A stretch of 64,000 bases of DNA from Bryobacteraceae bacterium (GCA_019752335.1 JAIEMJ010000004.1:1-64000); one strand, 5' to 3'. Positions 8,549 through 17,320 are shown, counted from the first letter of the stretch. The notes: generated by a model from the letters alone, not told the origin. Numbers and translations: made by a program.

Positions 8549-10209
8549 TTCTTTTCACTCCAACGAATGCTCAGCCGCGAGATCGCGCCGTCGACCACGT
8601 CGACATCGTGTTGCTGCGAAGCATATCCATCTTTCGAAAAATCGAGTTTGTGCTTGCCGGCGGGCAAAACCAACTGCGTGGGCGTCTTCGCGCTCACCTC
8701 TTTGCCGTCGACGCGAATGGAGGCGCCGGACGGGTTCGAGTCGACAAAGACGGTGCCGGTATTGGCGTCCAGCCGCGACATCACCGAATCCTGGGTGGGC
8801 GTCTCGAAACGCTCTGTGCGTGAGGTGAAGCCCTCGCTGGTAAAGGTAACGGTATGGCGGCCGGCGGGCACTTGAATCTCGCAGGGCGTACGGCAGCCGC
8901 GTCCGCTTTCGAGCACCGCCGTCGCGCCGTCCGGCTGCGACCGCAGGGTGACTTTGTACAACGTCAGGCCACCGGACTGCGGCTGCGTGGCCGGCTCAGG
9001 CTTGGGTTCTGGGGGCTTTACTTCCGCGGGCTTGGCTTCCGCGGGCTTCTGGTCCACTGGCTTTGGCTCGGGCGGCTTGGGTTCTGGGGGCTTCACTTCC
9101 GTAGGCGGTGTGTCGACGACTGGCGCGGGCGCCGGAGGCGGAGCAAAGTCAGTATGCTGCGCCCAGAAGACCACGCCGGCCGCGACGAGCACCGCAATGC
9201 CCGCCGCTGCTCCGGCCAGCTTGAGCAGACGGCCACCCTTCTGCCGCTCTGCCTCTTCGCGCAATTCCTTGATGCGTGGCTCGGGCAAAACCGGCGCGGG
9301 TTCAGGAGGGGGCGGTGGCGTTACTACCGTCGGCGCTGAGTCGCTCGCGCCGCGGGGTAACGCTTGCCACTGCGGTTGACGGGCCAAGCCCAGTTCGAGC
9401 GCCTCCACAAATTCGACGCACGTCGCAAAACGCCGCTCGCGCGGCTTGGCCATGCCGCGCGTGAGCGCTGCCGCCGCTTCCGGATGCAGACTCGCGTTCA
9501 GCCGTTCGGCGGGCGGCGGATCCAGATTCAGAATCTTGTAGATTAACGCCGGAATGCTATCCGCCGTGAAGGGCTTCTCGCCGGTGAGCAACTCGTAGGT
9601 GAGCACGGCCAGCGAGAACTGGTCGGCGCGGCCATCGACGGCCTCGCCCTGAATCTGTTCGGGCGACATGTAATTCGGCGTGCCCAGCAGGGTGCCAGCG
9701 ACGGTCGCGCCGCTCGATACCGAGGCTTGCGCGTTGATGCGGGCGATGCCGAAGTCCGTCACCTTGGCGATGCGCTCGCCCTGGATCATGATGTTGGCGG
9801 GCTTCACGTCGCGATGGACGATGCCCTTCGAATGGGCGAAATCGAGCGCGGCGGCGATCTGCTTCAAGAGGGCGAGCAGCGTGGCTGGGCTGGGCGCGCG
9901 CCGGTCCTGCGTGATGCTTTCGAGCGTCGGGCCGTCGACGAACTCCATGAAGATGTAGGCGGTGTCGCCCTGGTCCTGAATGTCGTAGATGGTGACGATG
10001 TTGGGATGCGAGAGAATGCCCGCCGACTGAGCTTCGCGCTTCAAACGATCATGCATGCGCTCGCGATCCTGCGGATCGGTGAGCGTGCTGAGGTGGATCG
10101 TTTTGATGGCGATGATCCGGCCAATGGCGGGATCGAGCGCGCGATAGACGACACCCATCGCCCCGCGGCCCAACTCGCCCTGAATCTGATACCGCCCAAT
10201 CTGTTCCAC
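8545..10209 (-). CDS. Transmembrane Ser/Thr protein kinase with two PEGA domains
   Basis: 554 residues. The kinase domain (1-270) is complete: glycine loop GRGAMG (15-20), Lys36, Glu59, HRDVKPAN (Asp134), DFG (152-154) and SPE (182-184). One transmembrane helix (329-350) follows, then a Pro/Lys/Glu-rich spacer made of PPEPK-like units (about 358-415), and two PEGA repeats (about 420-480 and 485-548, e.g. SNPSGASIRVDGKE), predicted outside the membrane. PknB-like architecture with PEGA in place of PASTA. Its stop overlaps the sulfite oxidase start, so the two are co-translated. Confidence 0.93.
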   Translation of the reverse strand: MEQIGRYQIQGELGRGAMGVVYRALDPAIGRIIAIKTIHLSTLTDPQDRERMHDRLKREAQSAGILSHPNIVTIYDIQDQGDTAYIFMEFVDGPTLESITQDRRAPSPATLLALLKQIAAALDFAHSKGIVHRDVKPANIMIQGERIAKVTDFGIARINAQASVSSGATVAGTLLGTPNYMSPEQIQGEAVDGRADQFSLAVLTYELLTGEKPFTADSIPALIYKILNLDPPPAERLNASLHPEAAAALTRGMAKPRERRFATCVEFVEALELGLARQPQWQALPRGASDSAPTVVTPPPPPEPAPVLPEPRIKELREEAERQKGGRLLKLAGAAAGIAVLVAAGVVFWAQHTDFAPPPAPAPVVDTPPTEVKPPEPKPPEPKPVDQKPAEAKPAEVKPPEPKPEPATQPQSGGLTLYKVTLRSQPDGATAVLESGRGCRTPCEIQVPAGRHTVTFTSEGFTSRTERFETPTQDSVMSRLDANTGTVFVDSNPSGASIRVDGKEVSAKTPTQLVLPAGKHKLDFSKDGYASQQHDVDVVDGAISRLSIRWSEKK

Positions 10210-10258
10210 AGCTTCTTACCTAGCGTAACTGTTTTCTTTTGATATTCTAGGGGCCGGT

Positions 10259-11485
10259 ATGAAGTTCCTTGCGTTGCTCCCCTTTTTCGTCGTTTCTCTG
10301 GCCGCCCAGCCTGACCTCTTCAAGATGGCGCCCGGCGCCGCCGGATTCGCCGAAGCGCTGACGGCGGCGGTGCCCAAGGGTTCGCTCGAAAAGGGCGAAG
10401 CGTGGGTGGGCCGCGGGCCGGACTTCCTCTTCGCGGTGAAGTCCGAAGCCGCTCCCCTGCTGCTGATCGACGACGCCGCGCCGGTGAAGATGACCAGGGC
10501 CGGCGGCCTTTGGGTCCACAAGACTACCCTGAAGCCGGGCACGGTGCATCGCTTCTTGTACCAAGTGAACGGCAAACCGTTCGGCGGCAAGACCGACGTG
10601 CCGGCCTTCACGCCGGACCATTACGAACAGCCCGGCGTCCCCGCCGGTAAGCTCTCCGCCAAGATGGTGCACACCAGCAAAGTCTATGACGGCATGCTCA
10701 GCGACTATTGGGTGTATACGCCCGCCGCCTACGACGCGGCGCGTCCCGCGGCCGTGATGGTGTGGCAGGACGGTGCGGCTTATACGGCGCGCGAGGGCAG
10801 TACGCGCCTGCAGATTGTGATCGACAACCTGACGCACCAGAAGAAGATCCCCGCCGCCGTGCACATCTTCATCCAGCCCGGCCTGGTGGGCGAGAAGCGC
10901 ATGCGCTCGATCGAGTACGACACGGTGAACGACACCTACGGCCTCTTTCTGATGCGCGAAATTCTCCCGGCGGTCGCCGCGGCTGGCTATAACCTCCGTA
11001 CCGACGCCTATAGCCGCGCGATCGCCGGCAACTCGTCCGGCGGCATCTGCGCCTTCAACGCCGCCTGGTTTATGCCCCACGAATTCGGCCGCGTCCTCTC
11101 CCGCATCGGCAGCTTCACCAGCATCCAGTGGAAGCCCGGCGAACTGGATGGCGGCAACGTCTATCCCTTCAAGATTCGCAAGGAGCCCAAACGTAATATT
11201 CGCGTCTGGCTGCAGGATGGCAGCGAAGACCTCGAAAACACGCACGGGAGTTGGCCGTATCAGAATCTGCAGATGGCCAATTCGCTCAAGATGCGCGAAT
11301 ACGATTTCAAGCTCAGCTTCGGCACGGGCACGCACAACGCGGCCCACGGCAACGCCGAAGCCCCGGCCGCGCTGACGTGGCTGTGGCGCGATTATGACGC
11401 CGCCAAGTCCGCGCAGACTTTTGAGATGGACCCCGCCGAGAAGACGAAGCCTTTCTACCGCGTCAAGACCCTGAACCGCGAGTAA
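10259..11485 (+). CDS. Secreted enterochelin-esterase-like alpha/beta hydrolase
   Basis: 408 residues with a signal peptide (MKFLALLPFFVVSLAA). An N-terminal E-set-like part precedes an esterase D/IroE-type hydrolase domain (from about 135). The nucleophile elbow is GNSSG (Ser259), the acid region is DGSEDLE (about 325) and the His lies in GTGTHNAAHG (about 365). In the family such enzymes hydrolyse siderophore or carbohydrate esters. Its stop overlaps the next ATG by one base (TAATG). The locus is divergent from the Ser/Thr kinase. Confidence 0.85.
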   Translation: MKFLALLPFFVVSLAAQPDLFKMAPGAAGFAEALTAAVPKGSLEKGEAWVGRGPDFLFAVKSEAAPLLLIDDAAPVKMTRAGGLWVHKTTLKPGTVHRFLYQVNGKPFGGKTDVPAFTPDHYEQPGVPAGKLSAKMVHTSKVYDGMLSDYWVYTPAAYDAARPAAVMVWQDGAAYTAREGSTRLQIVIDNLTHQKKIPAAVHIFIQPGLVGEKRMRSIEYDTVNDTYGLFLMREILPAVAAAGYNLRTDAYSRAIAGNSSGGICAFNAAWFMPHEFGRVLSRIGSFTSIQWKPGELDGGNVYPFKIRKEPKRNIRVWLQDGSEDLENTHGSWPYQNLQMANSLKMREYDFKLSFGTGTHNAAHGNAEAPAALTWLWRDYDAAKSAQTFEMDPAEKTKPFYRVKTLNRE

Positions 11486-14214
11486 TGGAATTCCTGTTCT
11501 TCGTCGCGTTGGTGGTGCTTACCGTGGTCGTGTTCCGGCAGCGGTCGCACGTGCGCCAATTGACGGACCGGGTGCAGGACCTCACCGCGCGCATCTACGC
11601 CGCCGAACAAGCCCTCACCGTCCGGACATTTGTCGAGCCAGAGCCAGTCGCCGAGCCTGTGCCGGAGCCGGTAGTCGACGAACCGCCGCCTCTGCCGGCC
11701 TACCTGCCTGTCCCGGACCTGCCGCCACCGGTCATCCCGCCACTGGTCATCCCGCCACTGGTGCTCGAACCCCAGGCTGCCGGACCCTCCTGGCGCGACC
11801 GCTTCCAGGGCGAGGAGTGGGAAGCCCTGCTGGGCGGGAGCATCCTCAACAAGCTCGGCGCCCTGATTCTCGTCATCGGGCTCGCCCTCTTTCTGCGCTT
11901 CTCGCTCGACGCCCTCGGTCCCGCGGGCAAGATCGGCGTCGGCGTATTCACCGGTGGCGCCTTGATCGCCGCTGGCATGTGGCTGGAGCGCCAACCGCGC
12001 TACAAGGTCTTCTCCATCGGCCTACTCAGCGCCGGCTGGGCGATGCTCTACTTCACGGCCTTCGCGGCGCACGGCATTCCGGAGTCGCGGGTGATTGAAA
12101 GCCCGGCGGGCGGCTTGCTCGTGCTGTTGCTGGTGGGCGCCGCCATGGTGTGGCGGTCCTTACGTTACGAAAGCGAATGGGTAACCGGACTCGCCTTCTT
12201 CGCCGCCTTCGCCGCCCTGCAAGTGGACCCCGGCTCGCCCTTTGCCCTGGTGGCCTCCGCCATCCTCGCCGCCGGTTTGCTGGCCATCAGCGCGCGCTTT
12301 GGCTGGCGCATCATGCCGCTGGCTGGCATTCTGCTCGCCTACACCACCATCGCCTTCCTCCCGCCGCGCGAGACCTTCCTGCTCGGCATCGGGCATCCCA
12401 TCCTCTGGGTGTATTGGCTGCTCTTCGAACTCTTCGACCATTGGCGATCCCGGCGCGCGCCGCTGGTTACGCCGCTCGACGCTGTACAGTACGTCCTCAA
12501 TACGCTGGCCTTCATCGCCGCCTCGCTGCTCACCGCGCGGGGCGTGGCGCCGGAGCACTACTCGTCTTTCCTTGGCCTCGCCGCCGTGGCCTTCGCGATC
12601 AGCGCCTTCTTCCGCCGCCATCGTCTGGTGGACCAGGTGGAAGAACGCTGGTGGAACGCCGCCGGACTATCGCTAGCCGCCACGAGCGCGGTCGCCGCCG
12701 CGGCCATTCTGCTGCGCTTCCACGGCCTCTCGGCGACGCTGGCCCTTTTCATTGAAGGCCAGGCGCTCTTCGTCCTCGCCTGGCGGTCGCCGGCGCCGAT
12801 GGCGCGCTGGGTCGCGGTGGCGATCAGCGCGCTGGCGATGGGCAAGCTGCTCTTCGTCGACGACGCCCGCAACGGCCTCATCACTTGGCTCGGCTACCGC
12901 ATGAACGCCGTCACGCCCATGGGCGCGCTGATGGCCGCCGGCTTCTACATCAATCGCTTCCTGCTGCCCCTGCGCGTCTACAGTTGGGCGGCCTCCATTC
13001 TGGCCGCCTTCGTCCTGGCCAGTGAAGTGCCGCACGGCTTCGTCTTCGCCGCCTGGGCCGCGGAAGCCGCCGTGCTTGCCTTCGTCGCCCATCGCCATGA
13101 CCTCCGCGAACTCCGCTACCAGGCCTACGCCCTCACTCCCGGCGTCGTGATGGCGATGAGCTATACCCTCTTCGATCAGCCGCACACCTCCTGGACCGCC
13201 TGGGCCCTCTTCTCCGCCGCTTATGCCTACCTCGGCTGGCGCTGGCGCGTCCTTCGCGAGGGCCACGAACGTCTCGCCGCGCTCTCCGTCTCCTGGCAGT
13301 TTGTTGCCTTCGGCGGCGCCACGCTCCTTTGGACCCTTCTTCCTGGCACGCTTGCCGCGCCCGCCTGGGGACTGCTCGCCCTGGTGATGGTGGAGGCCGG
13401 CGTCCTCACCGAATTCCCCGAGCTGCGCCGCGCCGGCCACACCGCCGCCCTCGCCGCCTTCGGCCGCCTCTTCATGAGCAACTTCCCGGCCCTCGGCTAC
13501 ACCGGACCCTTCTCGCACCGCTTACTCACCGTCGCGCCCTTTCTACCGCTGTATTACTACCTCTGGTCGCGCTCCCGCGCCCGCTTCTATCTGTGGCTGC
13601 CGCCGGTGCTGGCCCTCTTCCTGATGCGCATGGAGATCGGGCGCGCCCACTCCGGCTCCGGCAGTATCGTCGCCAGCCTGTTGCTCCTCTGGTGGGGACT
13701 GCGACTCACCATTCCGGACTTACGCTGGCAAGCTTACCTGCTGGCCGTCGCGGCTTTTCTGCGCGCCTGGAGCCTCAGCTTTTCCCTGGCGGAAGCCCCC
13801 TTCCGCCTCGCCGCTGGCTTACTCGTCGTCGCCGGACTCTTCCTCGGCCACCACCTCGCCAACCGTGACCCGCTGGCCAAATTCGAACGCTGGGCCAAGC
13901 CCATCTACGCCATCCTGGGCGCGGCGCTGCTGGCCGGCATTCTCTACAGCCAGGTCTCCGGCCCCATGCTCACCGTCGCCTGGAGCATCGAAGGCGTCGC
14001 CCTGCTCATCGCCGGCTTCGTCACCGCCGAGCGCGTCATGCGCTTCTCCGGCCTCGGCTTTTTCCTGTTCTGCATTCTGAAGCTCTTCTTTTACGATCTG
14101 GCCTCGCTGCAGGGCCTTCCCCGCATCGCCTCCTTCATCGTCCTGGGCGTGCTCCTGATGGCCGCCAGTTGGCTCTACACCCGTTATCGCGAACAACTGA
14201 AGAGGATCCTCTAA
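11485..14214 (+). CDS. DUF2339 polytopic membrane protein
   Basis: 909 residues. An N-terminal helix and short coiled coil (RQRSHVRQLTDRVQDLTARI) are followed by a Pro/Glu/Val-rich linker and then more than twenty hydrophobic segments. The WEALLGGSILNKLGALILV sequence near residue 110 is the characteristic opening of DUF2339 proteins. The function of this family is unknown. It sits between the esterase (one-base overlap) and the M48 peptidase (stop and GTG start abut), so it is in a compact envelope-related operon. Confidence 0.88.
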   Translation: MEFLFFVALVVLTVVVFRQRSHVRQLTDRVQDLTARIYAAEQALTVRTFVEPEPVAEPVPEPVVDEPPPLPAYLPVPDLPPPVIPPLVIPPLVLEPQAAGPSWRDRFQGEEWEALLGGSILNKLGALILVIGLALFLRFSLDALGPAGKIGVGVFTGGALIAAGMWLERQPRYKVFSIGLLSAGWAMLYFTAFAAHGIPESRVIESPAGGLLVLLLVGAAMVWRSLRYESEWVTGLAFFAAFAALQVDPGSPFALVASAILAAGLLAISARFGWRIMPLAGILLAYTTIAFLPPRETFLLGIGHPILWVYWLLFELFDHWRSRRAPLVTPLDAVQYVLNTLAFIAASLLTARGVAPEHYSSFLGLAAVAFAISAFFRRHRLVDQVEERWWNAAGLSLAATSAVAAAAILLRFHGLSATLALFIEGQALFVLAWRSPAPMARWVAVAISALAMGKLLFVDDARNGLITWLGYRMNAVTPMGALMAAGFYINRFLLPLRVYSWAASILAAFVLASEVPHGFVFAAWAAEAAVLAFVAHRHDLRELRYQAYALTPGVVMAMSYTLFDQPHTSWTAWALFSAAYAYLGWRWRVLREGHERLAALSVSWQFVAFGGATLLWTLLPGTLAAPAWGLLALVMVEAGVLTEFPELRRAGHTAALAAFGRLFMSNFPALGYTGPFSHRLLTVAPFLPLYYYLWSRSRARFYLWLPPVLALFLMRMEIGRAHSGSGSIVASLLLLWWGLRLTIPDLRWQAYLLAVAAFLRAWSLSFSLAEAPFRLAAGLLVVAGLFLGHHLANRDPLAKFERWAKPIYAILGAALLAGILYSQVSGPMLTVAWSIEGVALLIAGFVTAERVMRFSGLGFFLFCILKLFFYDLASLQGLPRIASFIVLGVLLMAASWLYTRYREQLKRIL

Positions 14215-15144
14215 GTGCGTCCCCCTTTCGCCTTCTTCCTGATCGCCTCCCTGCTCCTCGCTGGACTCATCGCGACTTCGCTAGCCCCGGTGGACCGCGC
14301 CGCCAGCTTTAGCGCGGTGCTCGAAATGTGGGGCGACGTGCTGCGCGACGTCGACGCCGTTCCCTTGCAGATGGTCCGTGTGCAGGAGGAGACCGAAATG
14401 GAGTTCGGCGCCGCCCTGGCCGCTTCTCTCGTGCCCGCGAACGCCCCCCTCAGCCCCGACACTCGTTACCTGATTCAGGTGGGGAACGACGTCGCCCGGC
14501 ACGTCAAGCGCACCCGGATCATTTACCACTTCCGCGTGATCGATTCGTCCGAAGTAAACGCCTTCGCCCTGCCGGGCGGCTATGTTTTCGTCCACCGCGG
14601 ACTGCTTGCGGCACTGCGCGACGAAAGCCAGTTAGCGGCCATCCTGGGCCACGAAATCGCGCACATTGACCAGCGCCACTGCGTGGAGCGCTTCCAGTAT
14701 GAGCTGAAGCTGAAGGAACTGCGTCTGCCCGAGGGCGGCGGCGCCCTGACGGATGCCGTCCGGCGCGTGGGCTCGATCTCGTATGCGCCCTACCAGGAGT
14801 ACGAAGCCGATACCGAAGGGCAGTTACTCGCCGCGCGCGCCGGCTATGACCCCGCCGGCGGCAGCAACGCGCTGGCCGCCATCATCGAAAAGCTCGAGCC
14901 CGCCGTGGTGGCCCGCGCCCCCGGCTCGCCCGTCAGCGAAGCCGCTACCGCCACTGCCCAAGGCCTGAGCGACATCTTCCGCACCCACCCTCGTACTGAT
15001 GAGCGCATGCGCCGTCTGCGCCAGGTGGAGCAAGCTTACATCGCCGCCCACCCCAAGGAATTCTTTTGCCGGGGCGCGAAGAATCTCGCAGAACGGGCTA
15101 CTTGCCGTTTTGCGCCGCAGGAAGGGGAGATGGTGGCATACTAA
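14215..15144 (+). CDS. M48-family zinc metallopeptidase
   Basis: 309 residues starting GTG straight after the DUF2339 stop. An N-terminal membrane/signal segment (FAFFLIASLLLAGLIATSL) is followed by an M48 domain: NAFALPGGYVFVHRGLL (115-131), the zinc site HEIAH (146-150), and the downstream EYEADTEGQLLAARAGYDP that supplies the third ligand. This layout matches BepA/LoiP-type periplasmic proteases that look after outer-membrane proteins. No TPR domain follows. Confidence 0.9.
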   Translation: MRPPFAFFLIASLLLAGLIATSLAPVDRAASFSAVLEMWGDVLRDVDAVPLQMVRVQEETEMEFGAALAASLVPANAPLSPDTRYLIQVGNDVARHVKRTRIIYHFRVIDSSEVNAFALPGGYVFVHRGLLAALRDESQLAAILGHEIAHIDQRHCVERFQYELKLKELRLPEGGGALTDAVRRVGSISYAPYQEYEADTEGQLLAARAGYDPAGGSNALAAIIEKLEPAVVARAPGSPVSEAATATAQGLSDIFRTHPRTDERMRRLRQVEQAYIAAHPKEFFCRGAKNLAERATCRFAPQEGEMVAY

Positions 15145-15149
15145 CCCTT

Positions 15150-15422
15150 ATGGAAGAGCGCGCCTTTTTTAACGAGACCCAGGTCGCCAAGCCGGCCACG
15201 CTCAACTGCCCGGCCTGCCGCACCTCGGATACCTACGAGATCAAGTGGATCCTGCGCAAGAAAAAGGACCGCATGCCCAACGGCGGCGACGAGCGCGACC
15301 GTGCCCGCTTCGCCAAGATCCAAAGCTACATGGTCCTGCTCGACACGCACGCCATGTGCAAGAACATTCGCTGCCGCAAGCGTTTCGAGATCTCCGGGAT
15401 CAAAACCACCGCGTTCGTCTAA
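15150..15422 (+). CDS. Small zinc-ribbon-like protein
   Basis: 90 residues beginning six bases after the M48 stop. Cys pairs C20-x2-C23 and C70-x4-C75 suggest one zinc site. No family recognised. The last 57 bases of this gene (15365-15421) recur at 17264-17320, making its 3' end the left boundary of the accessory segment that follows. Confidence 0.65.
   Translation: MEERAFFNETQVAKPATLNCPACRTSDTYEIKWILRKKKDRMPNGGDERDRARFAKIQSYMVLLDTHAMCKNIRCRKRFEISGIKTTAFV
15365..15421 (+). repeat. Direct repeat, left copy (zinc-ribbon 3' end)
   Basis: 57 bases matching 17264-17320 at all but five positions (GAG versus CCC once, T versus C and A versus G near the stop codon). Both copies keep the same reading frame up to a stop (TAA here, TAG there). 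The copies are 1899 bases apart in the same orientation. Confidence 0.85.
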
Positions 15423-15488
15423 AAAGCCATTCTCTGGACGGCGTGCCGGTACATTCTACACTGTGCCGTTTATGTGGATCTAGCCCGA

Positions 15489-15713
15489 TCAGTCGGTCTC
15501 GAAGAGACCTTTGGCGAGCCCTGACTGCCGGATAATGCTCAACAATGTCCCCCGCCTCAGGGGATCATGAAGCGGGACAGGAACCGTTAGCGTAGTGCCT
15601 TCCACACGTTTCTGCATGATCCGGTGGCTTCCGCGCTGGCGGGCCAACACGAAATCATGTTGCTTTAGAATCTCGCACACTTCGGAGCCTGAGAGGACTC
15701 GAAGTCTACCCAA
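15489..15713 (-). CDS. hicA: HicA-type mRNA interferase toxin
   Basis: 74 residues with the compact HicA fold: LSGSEVCEILKQHDF, RQRGSHRIMQKR (catalytic His in GSH), VPVPLHDPLRRGTLLSIIRQSGL. HicA toxins bind RNA with a dsRBD-like fold and cleave mRNA. TTG start overlapping the hicB end by eight bases, so the antitoxin gene comes first, a less common order for hicAB. Lies inside the repeat-bounded segment. Confidence 0.88.
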   Translation of the reverse strand: MGRLRVLSGSEVCEILKQHDFVLARQRGSHRIMQKRVEGTTLTVPVPLHDPLRRGTLLSIIRQSGLAKGLFETD

Positions 15714-15933
15714 CAGGCACCTCGACCTGGGTCACGAATACTTCGCTGTGAAATCGCCGGGAAACCTCGGAAGGAGAGGCGGTTTCAAAGAAAAGTGTAA
15801 GCGCCTCGACGAGATTGGCGCGTGCCTCTTCAATCGACGCGCCTTGACTGGCGATGTCCAACTCCGGGCACAGTGCCACGTATCCGTTGTCCTCGCGTTC
15901 AATGATCGCGGTCATTTGTCGTGCGTCAGGCAT
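15706..15933 (-). CDS. hicB: HicB-type antitoxin
   Basis: 75 residues with the HicB partial RNase H-like domain (TAIIEREDNGYVALCPELDIASQG, then SIEEARANLVEALTLFFETA). GGAAGC just before the ATG supports this start rather than the internal Met7. No separate DNA-binding domain is evident, so autoregulation would have to depend on the short C-terminus. Pairs with hicA. Confidence 0.87.
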   Translation of the reverse strand: MPDARQMTAIIEREDNGYVALCPELDIASQGASIEEARANLVEALTLFFETASPSEVSRRFHSEVFVTQVEVPVG

Positions 15934-16037
15934 GCTTCCAGTTTACGCTCTACGGCGGACCGCCGCCCTCAAGAAGAACACTGCTGCCTCCTCTTCTGGC
16001 GACCCGAATCCGCGACAGCGGCCGCCGTCTGTGAATC

Positions 16038-16739
16038 TCAGGTTCCGGCGACCGGCCTGGTCCAAACGAGCGAGTAGCGACTGTAGAGATGCCGTCTATA
16101 GCGAACACCCGGAAGGATTTCGCCAGCGCTTCGTTTCATTTCCCGATACGTCGCGGGCGGAGGCCACGCCATTGCAGCAGAGTGCTCCCAATAGCCGCGA
16201 GTGACGCTGGCCACGCGGCGCATGAATTGGCCACCTGCCGCGCAAGGTAGGTCCCACCAGTCGTTTGCAGCCAGACCGATTACGCCAACCACGCCGCCGG
16301 GTCGAGCCAGATCAGCAAGATGAGCGAGTCCCGTTGCGGCATCCATGTGGTGAAGGGTGGCGACCGAAAGAACAGCGTCGTATTGCCGGTGCGGTAGAGA
16401 ATCCGGGTTGAGAACATCGCCGTGCACCCACTTGATCGGCAAGCCGGAAAAACGAGTCCTCGCCCGATGCAATACGTCCGCATCCGTGTCGACACCAACG
16501 ACCGATTCCACGCCTCGCTGTACTAGCTGCGCGCATAGAATGCCGTCGCCGCAGCCAACATCGATAACCCGTTTCGCTCCATTCGGGATGGCTCGAAGAA
16601 GCAGTTGGTGATAGTGGATGTTGCTATTCCACGGTGTCTCGGGGACCATATCAGTTAGCCTAACTCGCGCAAAGTCGTCAAAGTGTGGATCGAAACTGCA
16701 AGCTTCCCTCTGCCGTACGCCTGACGACAGCTCAAACAA
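16038..16739 (-). CDS. Class I SAM-dependent methyltransferase
   Basis: Family resemblance begins at DPHFDDFARVRLTD; the SAM motif I is VIDVGCGDGILC, motif II VVGVDTDADVL, with HGDVLNPDSLPHRQYDAVLS and LARPGGVVGVIG further on. The frame is open to 16832, but that would overlap the PIN gene by 100 bases, so a TTG at 16739 (touching the PIN stop) is taken; an ATG at 16649 would cut into the conserved start. Substrate unknown. It is inside the repeat-bounded segment. Confidence 0.75.
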   Translation of the reverse strand: MFELSSGVRQREACSFDPHFDDFARVRLTDMVPETPWNSNIHYHQLLLRAIPNGAKRVIDVGCGDGILCAQLVQRGVESVVGVDTDADVLHRARTRFSGLPIKWVHGDVLNPDSLPHRQYDAVLSVATLHHMDAATGLAHLADLARPGGVVGVIGLAANDWWDLPCAAGGQFMRRVASVTRGYWEHSAAMAWPPPATYREMKRSAGEILPGVRYRRHLYSRYSLVWTRPVAGT

Positions 16740-17124
16740 CCACGAGCGATAGGCCGTCAGAGATTCGTCGCAGGTCGACGGGATCACTAGTGGCCTGACC
16801 GGCTCGCCGGGCGCAAATGACGACGTGAGCATCGACGATATCCGCCGTCGCGGTTCGTGCGAGCAGCAGGCCGACAGCCGTGGCGTCAGGCCTGTCGAGC
16901 GCGATCAGGCCCGAGCCGGCTTGCCGAACCAGCCGCGCGAGTCGAGCTTGCCGCGCGGGATTGCGCATCGCCTGCGCGAGCGCCGTAGCCGGAATCGTCA
17001 GACGCATGCCGCGCTCTCGTGCCCGCGCCAGCAGGGCCAGTACCCGCAGGTCGTTCCGGTCCACTGCAATTAGCCCGCCCGCATCGAGCGTGATCCCGCT
17101 CACGCGGCTTTGCGCTCGAACCAC
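16732..17124 (-). CDS. PIN-domain (VapC-like) ribonuclease toxin
   Basis: 130 residues, GTG start. PIN features: first acidic residue in GITLDAGGLIAVDR, then IPATALAQAMRNPARQARL, and the second acidic cluster ATADIVDAHVVICAR, ending SDPVDLRRISDG. VapC toxins cut tRNA or rRNA. The usual upstream antitoxin is present only as a truncated remnant, so this toxin may be orphaned or inactive. Some core acidic residues differ from the canonical DxSxL start (DAGGL), as in the actinobacterial-type subgroup. Confidence 0.78.
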   Translation of the reverse strand: MVRAQSRVSGITLDAGGLIAVDRNDLRVLALLARARERGMRLTIPATALAQAMRNPARQARLARLVRQAGSGLIALDRPDATAVGLLLARTATADIVDAHVVICARRAGQATSDPVDLRRISDGLSLVVV

Positions 17125-17254
17125 CTGTCTGCCTCAGTGCGTCATCCAGCATCTCTCGCCCCCCCGCCGCATCGGCAAGGGCCACTCCCACGGCATGCTT
17201 CACAAACGCCGAGACGTTGGCGGCCTGTCCAGCGCCGACGATGGCGCGAACTTC
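17118..17254 (-). pseudogene. Truncated antitoxin gene upstream of the PIN toxin
   Basis: The frame encodes VRAIVGAGQAANVSAFVKHA, then VGVALADAAGGREMLDDALRQ, resembling the middle of antitoxins that partner PIN toxins. It is preceded in frame by a stop (17257-17255), only seven bases from the right direct repeat, so the normal N-terminal DNA-binding part is missing. The 3' end also looks disturbed: another frame gives EADRWFERKAA followed by a stop. Best read as an antitoxin cut off by the event that made the segment. Confidence 0.65.
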
Positions 17255-17263
17255 TTATCCAAC

Positions 17264-17320
17264 CATTCGCTGCCGCAAGCGTTTCCCCATCTCCGGGATC
17301 AAAACCACCGCGTTCGCCTA
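17264..17320 (+). repeat. Direct repeat, right copy
   Basis: Second copy of the zinc-ribbon gene's 3' end, 52 of 57 bases matching the copy at 15365. Its frame reads IRCRKRFPISGIKTTAFA and stops at TAG. It is not preceded by the rest of that gene. It lies between the antitoxin remnant and the TPR gene. Confidence 0.85.

Noticed and set aside
8725-8745. GGTTCGAGTC, like a tRNA T-loop
   Set aside because: Inside the PEGA part of the kinase gene; no acceptor or anticodon stems around it.
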